Assembly: GCA_038326325.1 (NCBI GenBank)
Contig: JBBQJW010000001.1
Location: 186,001-250,000, forward strand
DNA: 64,000 nt
Reading direction: 5' to 3'
DNA from: UBA10324 sp038326325
GTDB lineage: Bacteria > Bacteroidota > Bacteroidia > Chitinophagales > UBA10324
Shown here: in pieces, positions 61,952 through 64,000 of the stretch
Position numbering within the stretch: the stretch's first letter is position 1
Layout: each line of letters opens with the position of its first letter
The notes under the pieces: generated by a model
What the model was told of the DNA's origin: nothing
Databases searched by the model: none
What the model saw: the letters and a program-made list of their open reading frames with translations, nothing else
Made by a program: the position numbers and the translations under genes

Positions 61952-63616
61952 TTATTTTCTTTCATAAACTATACAGAACTGCTGCCCCTTTCTCTGATAT
62001 GTGAGAATATCATTTCCAATTACATAATTACAATCGCCTCGTGTATCAATCTGGTCGGCTAATAAAACAGGGATATAATTTTTATCGAAATAAGTTTGAG
62101 TCCAATGAAAGAAAGTCAAATCACTTTCTTTATCCAGCATCCACGAAAAAGGATGAACAACTAAGACTATGTATCTAGGTTTTTTTGTTTCAACATCACG
62201 AATTGCTTCTTCCTGCCATTGTTTAGCAAATGGGGTTTTTGCATTGATAAAGTTGATGAAGTTGTGTCGTGATACACCCAGCGAATTCGTATAAAGATAC
62301 AGTTGCGGCTCAGATCCCGCTACAAAAATCTGATCATCTGATTTCATATTCTGTTTTAAGTAGTCGCCAATTTTCAGCAACTCGGGGAATGGATTACTCC
62401 CATAAGCATGATGAAGAATATCGTCAAAGTCAGGTCTCAAATAATAGGAGTCATTAGAAAATAAATGTGCCGCAGGAATAATAACAAACGCTACAGCTAA
62501 AACAGTTCGCATTGGTTTTACATTGCTTACAAGCTGTTCAAGAAATTTATAAGTGAGTGCAATTGAAACAGCAACACCGGGCATAAATAAAATCCAGTAA
62601 TGAGTCATAAACCGAAGCCCTGGCACAACAGTTAAGCCTGAAAGAATTAGAAGTGAGTAACAAAGAATTTTTTTCTCTTTCGGAATTTTAACAAACCACC
62701 CACAAACTAATCCGGCAATAGCAAGAAAAGAAAAGAATGGTTGGAAAGTGATAATATTTCCCCCAAACATTTTCAGCAAATCCATTCCGGCACCGAACGA
62801 TTGATTACTTAAATAATATTTCCCTGGATATTCAATAATCCAGAAAAAAGCTTCTTTTGAAACTCCACGCATTTGTAGCCAGATTATAACTGTAACAGCG
62901 GGAATAATTCCACCAATAAAAAAAGCAGACAAGTCGAAAATTAATTTGCGTAAGTTTCTTTTATTCCACCAATCAAAAAATAAAAAAAGCGCGCCGAAGA
63001 AACAATAAAAAACTCCCGCCTGCTTTATCAATACAGAAAATCCTAAGAACATTCCGGAAAGTATAAGCAGCAGTAAATTATTTTTTTCACTCCCAACAAT
63101 CAAAAGATAAAATCCTGTTACAGCAAAACATAAAACAAGAAATTCCGCCTGAATAGTGAATCCTGAAACATAAGGGTCTAACAATAAAAGCCCATAAACA
63201 GGAAGAACAGCCATTGCGGTGCTTCGCCCAATAAATTTTTTGAAAAATAAATAAGAAAATAAAAGTGTAACAGCAAAAATAAAACTGAACCCGCTTTGCA
63301 AACTCATGTAATTGTACCCAAAAAATTTTACTACCAAAGCATAAGCAAGAAAAAGTCCCGGAGGTTTCATTTCATAAAAATCAACATACGGTTTTGCTCC
63401 GGTCAGCAGCCATTTACCAAACATTGCATAATCACCTTCGTCGCGCTCCATTGCTATGCCTATAAAATTTCTTCTGATAAAAAATAATACAAGAATTGTT
63501 AAACCGACAAACACATATTCAAGCCATGAAAATTTATCAAGCAATGATGTATTATCAACCACCTTTTTGGGTTGAACAGTTTTTGCCGGCTGATTTTTAT
63601 TTTCTTTTTTACTCAT
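61952..63616 (-). CDS. GT39-type membrane glycosyltransferase
   Basis: 554 aa with about 11-12 membrane helices. The catalytic acidic pair sits in the first periplasmic loop (ERDEGDYAMFGKWL ... YVDFYEMKPPG), as in ArnT/PMT-like enzymes that use a lipid-linked sugar donor. A basic, Lys/Gln-rich cytoplasmic N-terminus (MSKKENKNQPAKTVQPKK) precedes it. The acceptor is unknown; a protein or lipid A is possible. Four TGTWACA words lie within. Confidence 0.85.
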   Translation of the reverse strand: MSKKENKNQPAKTVQPKKVVDNTSLLDKFSWLEYVFVGLTILVLFFIRRNFIGIAMERDEGDYAMFGKWLLTGAKPYVDFYEMKPPGLFLAYALVVKFFGYNYMSLQSGFSFIFAVTLLFSYLFFKKFIGRSTAMAVLPVYGLLLLDPYVSGFTIQAEFLVLCFAVTGFYLLIVGSEKNNLLLLILSGMFLGFSVLIKQAGVFYCFFGALFLFFDWWNKRNLRKLIFDLSAFFIGGIIPAVTVIIWLQMRGVSKEAFFWIIEYPGKYYLSNQSFGAGMDLLKMFGGNIITFQPFFSFLAIAGLVCGWFVKIPKEKKILCYSLLILSGLTVVPGLRFMTHYWILFMPGVAVSIALTYKFLEQLVSNVKPMRTVLAVAFVIIPAAHLFSNDSYYLRPDFDDILHHAYGSNPFPELLKIGDYLKQNMKSDDQIFVAGSEPQLYLYTNSLGVSRHNFINFINAKTPFAKQWQEEAIRDVETKKPRYIVLVVHPFSWMLDKESDLTFFHWTQTYFDKNYIPVLLADQIDTRGDCNYVIGNDILTYQRKGQQFCIVYERK

Positions 63617-63819
63617 TGATTAAATATTGATGGAAAAATAACATTGTGTTTTTAATTCACACAAATCCCTTTCTATTAAGATTTAACATTAGTTGATTGA
63701 AGTGTAAATGCTTCAAATATTTTTTAGGACAATTGAATAAACAAATGACTAAAATAATTTCTGCTACAGTTTAAAAAATATTCATTTTTAGTTCTTGAAT
63801 TTTGAAACAATCAGATTGA

Positions 63820-64000
63820 ATGTTGATGGATGAATATCAGTTAATACATCTTCCGAAAATTGTTGACCCACGAGGCAATCTCTCCTTTATTGAAGAAGGA
63901 AGTCAGATACCATTTAATGTAGAGCGTACTTATTGGATTTATGATGTTCCGGGGGGAGAAATGCGCGGCGGTCACGCGTTCTATGAACAACAGGAATTTA
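63820..64000 (+). CDS. FdtA-like sugar 3,4-ketoisomerase, 5' part only
   Basis: 60 codons to the right edge. Start MLMDEYQLIHLPKIVDPRGN, then FIEEGSQIPFNVERTYWIYD and GGEMRGGHAF, matches the WxcM/FdtA cupin family that isomerises dTDP-4-keto-6-deoxyglucose to the 3-keto form for amino-sugar synthesis in surface glycans. A second in-frame ATG at 63826 is an alternative start. The 203-bp gap before it (63617-63819) is AT-rich with no feature seen. Confidence 0.82.
   Translation, partial: MLMDEYQLIHLPKIVDPRGNLSFIEEGSQIPFNVERTYWIYDVPGGEMRGGHAFYEQQEF

Larger units (their letters stand above)
23..63272. repeat. TGTWACA, highly iterated 7-bp odd palindrome (about 119 copies)
   Basis: First-base positions counted by hand: 23, 1416, 1518, 1842, 2659, 3363, 3891, 5536, 6496, 6870, 7410, 8814, 9144, 9370, 9753, 10180, 10661, 11703, 11757, 12526, 12946, 13337, 13426, 13626, 14125, 14546, 14750, 15182, 15215, 15847, 16114, 16778, 17209, 18673, 21267, 22316, 22414, 25027, 25936, 26860, 27470, 27661, 28679, 29813, 30143, 30562, 30700, 31233, 31286, 31433, 31876, 32150, 32466, 33335, 33630, 34052, 34153, 34878, 35526, 38453, 38822, 39156, 39492, 39888, 41257, 41777, 41855, 43240, 43324, 44517, 44622, 44644, 45316, 45502, 45640, 46459, 46563, 47787, 48090, 48611, 49211, 49856, 50000, 50009, 50147, 50267, 50561, 50603, 50879, 51087, 52362, 52389, 52587, 52632, 52812, 53082, 53559, 53794, 53965, 54076, 54583, 54983, 55130, 56510, 56808, 57035, 57799, 58345, 58976, 59044, 60292, 60570, 60735, 60996, 61596, 61746, 62891, 63116, 63266. 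56 read TGTTACA and 63 TGTAACA on the plus strand. Flanks are C/G in about 78%. A few copies may be missed or miscounted. Confidence 0.9.

Noticed and set aside
23..63272. CRISPR array as explanation for the many TGTWACA copies
   Set aside because: Copies are only 7-11 bp, irregularly spaced from 9 bp to about 2.9 kb and mostly inside conserved genes.

Overview
The window looks like a chromosomal segment of a free-living, aerobic, Gram-negative Bacteroidota (Chitinophagales/Sphingobacteriales-like; probably uncultured). The evidence is seven secreted proteins with type IX secretion C-terminal domains (five type A, two gliding-motility type B), an alternative complex III (actABCDEF) fused in one gene train to a cytochrome c oxidase, the long Bacteroidota/plant-like form of IspG, a stand-alone atpDC pair with a very short epsilon subunit, and TAnnTTTG promoters in place of sigma70 -10 boxes. 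Base composition is roughly 40% G+C by eye. No rRNA, tRNA, CRISPR array or complete insertion sequence was seen.

Layout. 0-10 kb: the 5' end of sucD, an MlaFE-type lipid ABC transporter, an SDR reductase, ispG, an SRPBCC protein, an ABC-2 exporter pair with a LolA-like periplasmic protein, a lipid A-type acyltransferase and a fatty acid desaturase (envelope lipid genes). 10-13.4 kb: three T9SS cargo proteins. 13.5-14.2 kb: a COQ7-like di-iron protein. 14.2-29.1 kb, all on the minus strand: ActA-F (quinol:cytochrome c reductase), CoxB, CoxA, heme o synthase, two subunit III proteins, subunit IV, SCO and DUF420. Together these can carry electrons from menaquinol to oxygen. 29.4-35.7 kb: a lipoprotein, then a minus-strand train of a phosphatase-TPR-sulfotransferase fusion, a 75-residue orphan, a second sulfotransferase and a glycosyltransferase. 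35.7-38.0 kb: atpC and atpD, separated by a four-helix-bundle (S23-like) gene flanked by 16-bp direct repeats. 38.2-44.6 kb: polysaccharide genes (GT4, FkbM methyltransferase, flippase, chain-length protein, O-antigen ligase). 44.8-53.4 kb: a LamG T9SS protein, a DUF885 lipoprotein and two tandem giant paralogous T9SS type B proteins. 53.4-59.8 kb: sucA, two divergent class V aminotransferase paralogues and an AT-rich EEP nuclease. 60-64 kb: a FnIII T9SS protein, a GT39-type membrane glycosyltransferase and the start of an FdtA-like sugar ketoisomerase.

The strongest unexplained signal belongs to no gene. A 7-bp odd palindrome, TGTWACA (TGTTACA on one strand, TGTAACA on the other), occurs about 119 times by my manual count. 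That is about one per 540 bp, when roughly 10 are expected. The centre-substituted controls TGTCACA/TGTGACA occur only about 4 times. Flanks are C or G in about 78% of cases, and the 11-mer ACTGTWACAGT occurs 13 times (expected about 0.03). Copies lie in all reading frames, on both strands (56 versus 63), inside genes and between them. This is a candidate genome-wide highly iterated palindrome, for example a DNA uptake or recognition word, an orphan methylase target, or a chromosome-organising site.

Secondary points of interest are two predicted leaderless transcripts, two MITE-like inverted repeats, the mobile-looking S23 insertion in the atp operon, and the phosphatase-TPR-sulfotransferase module.
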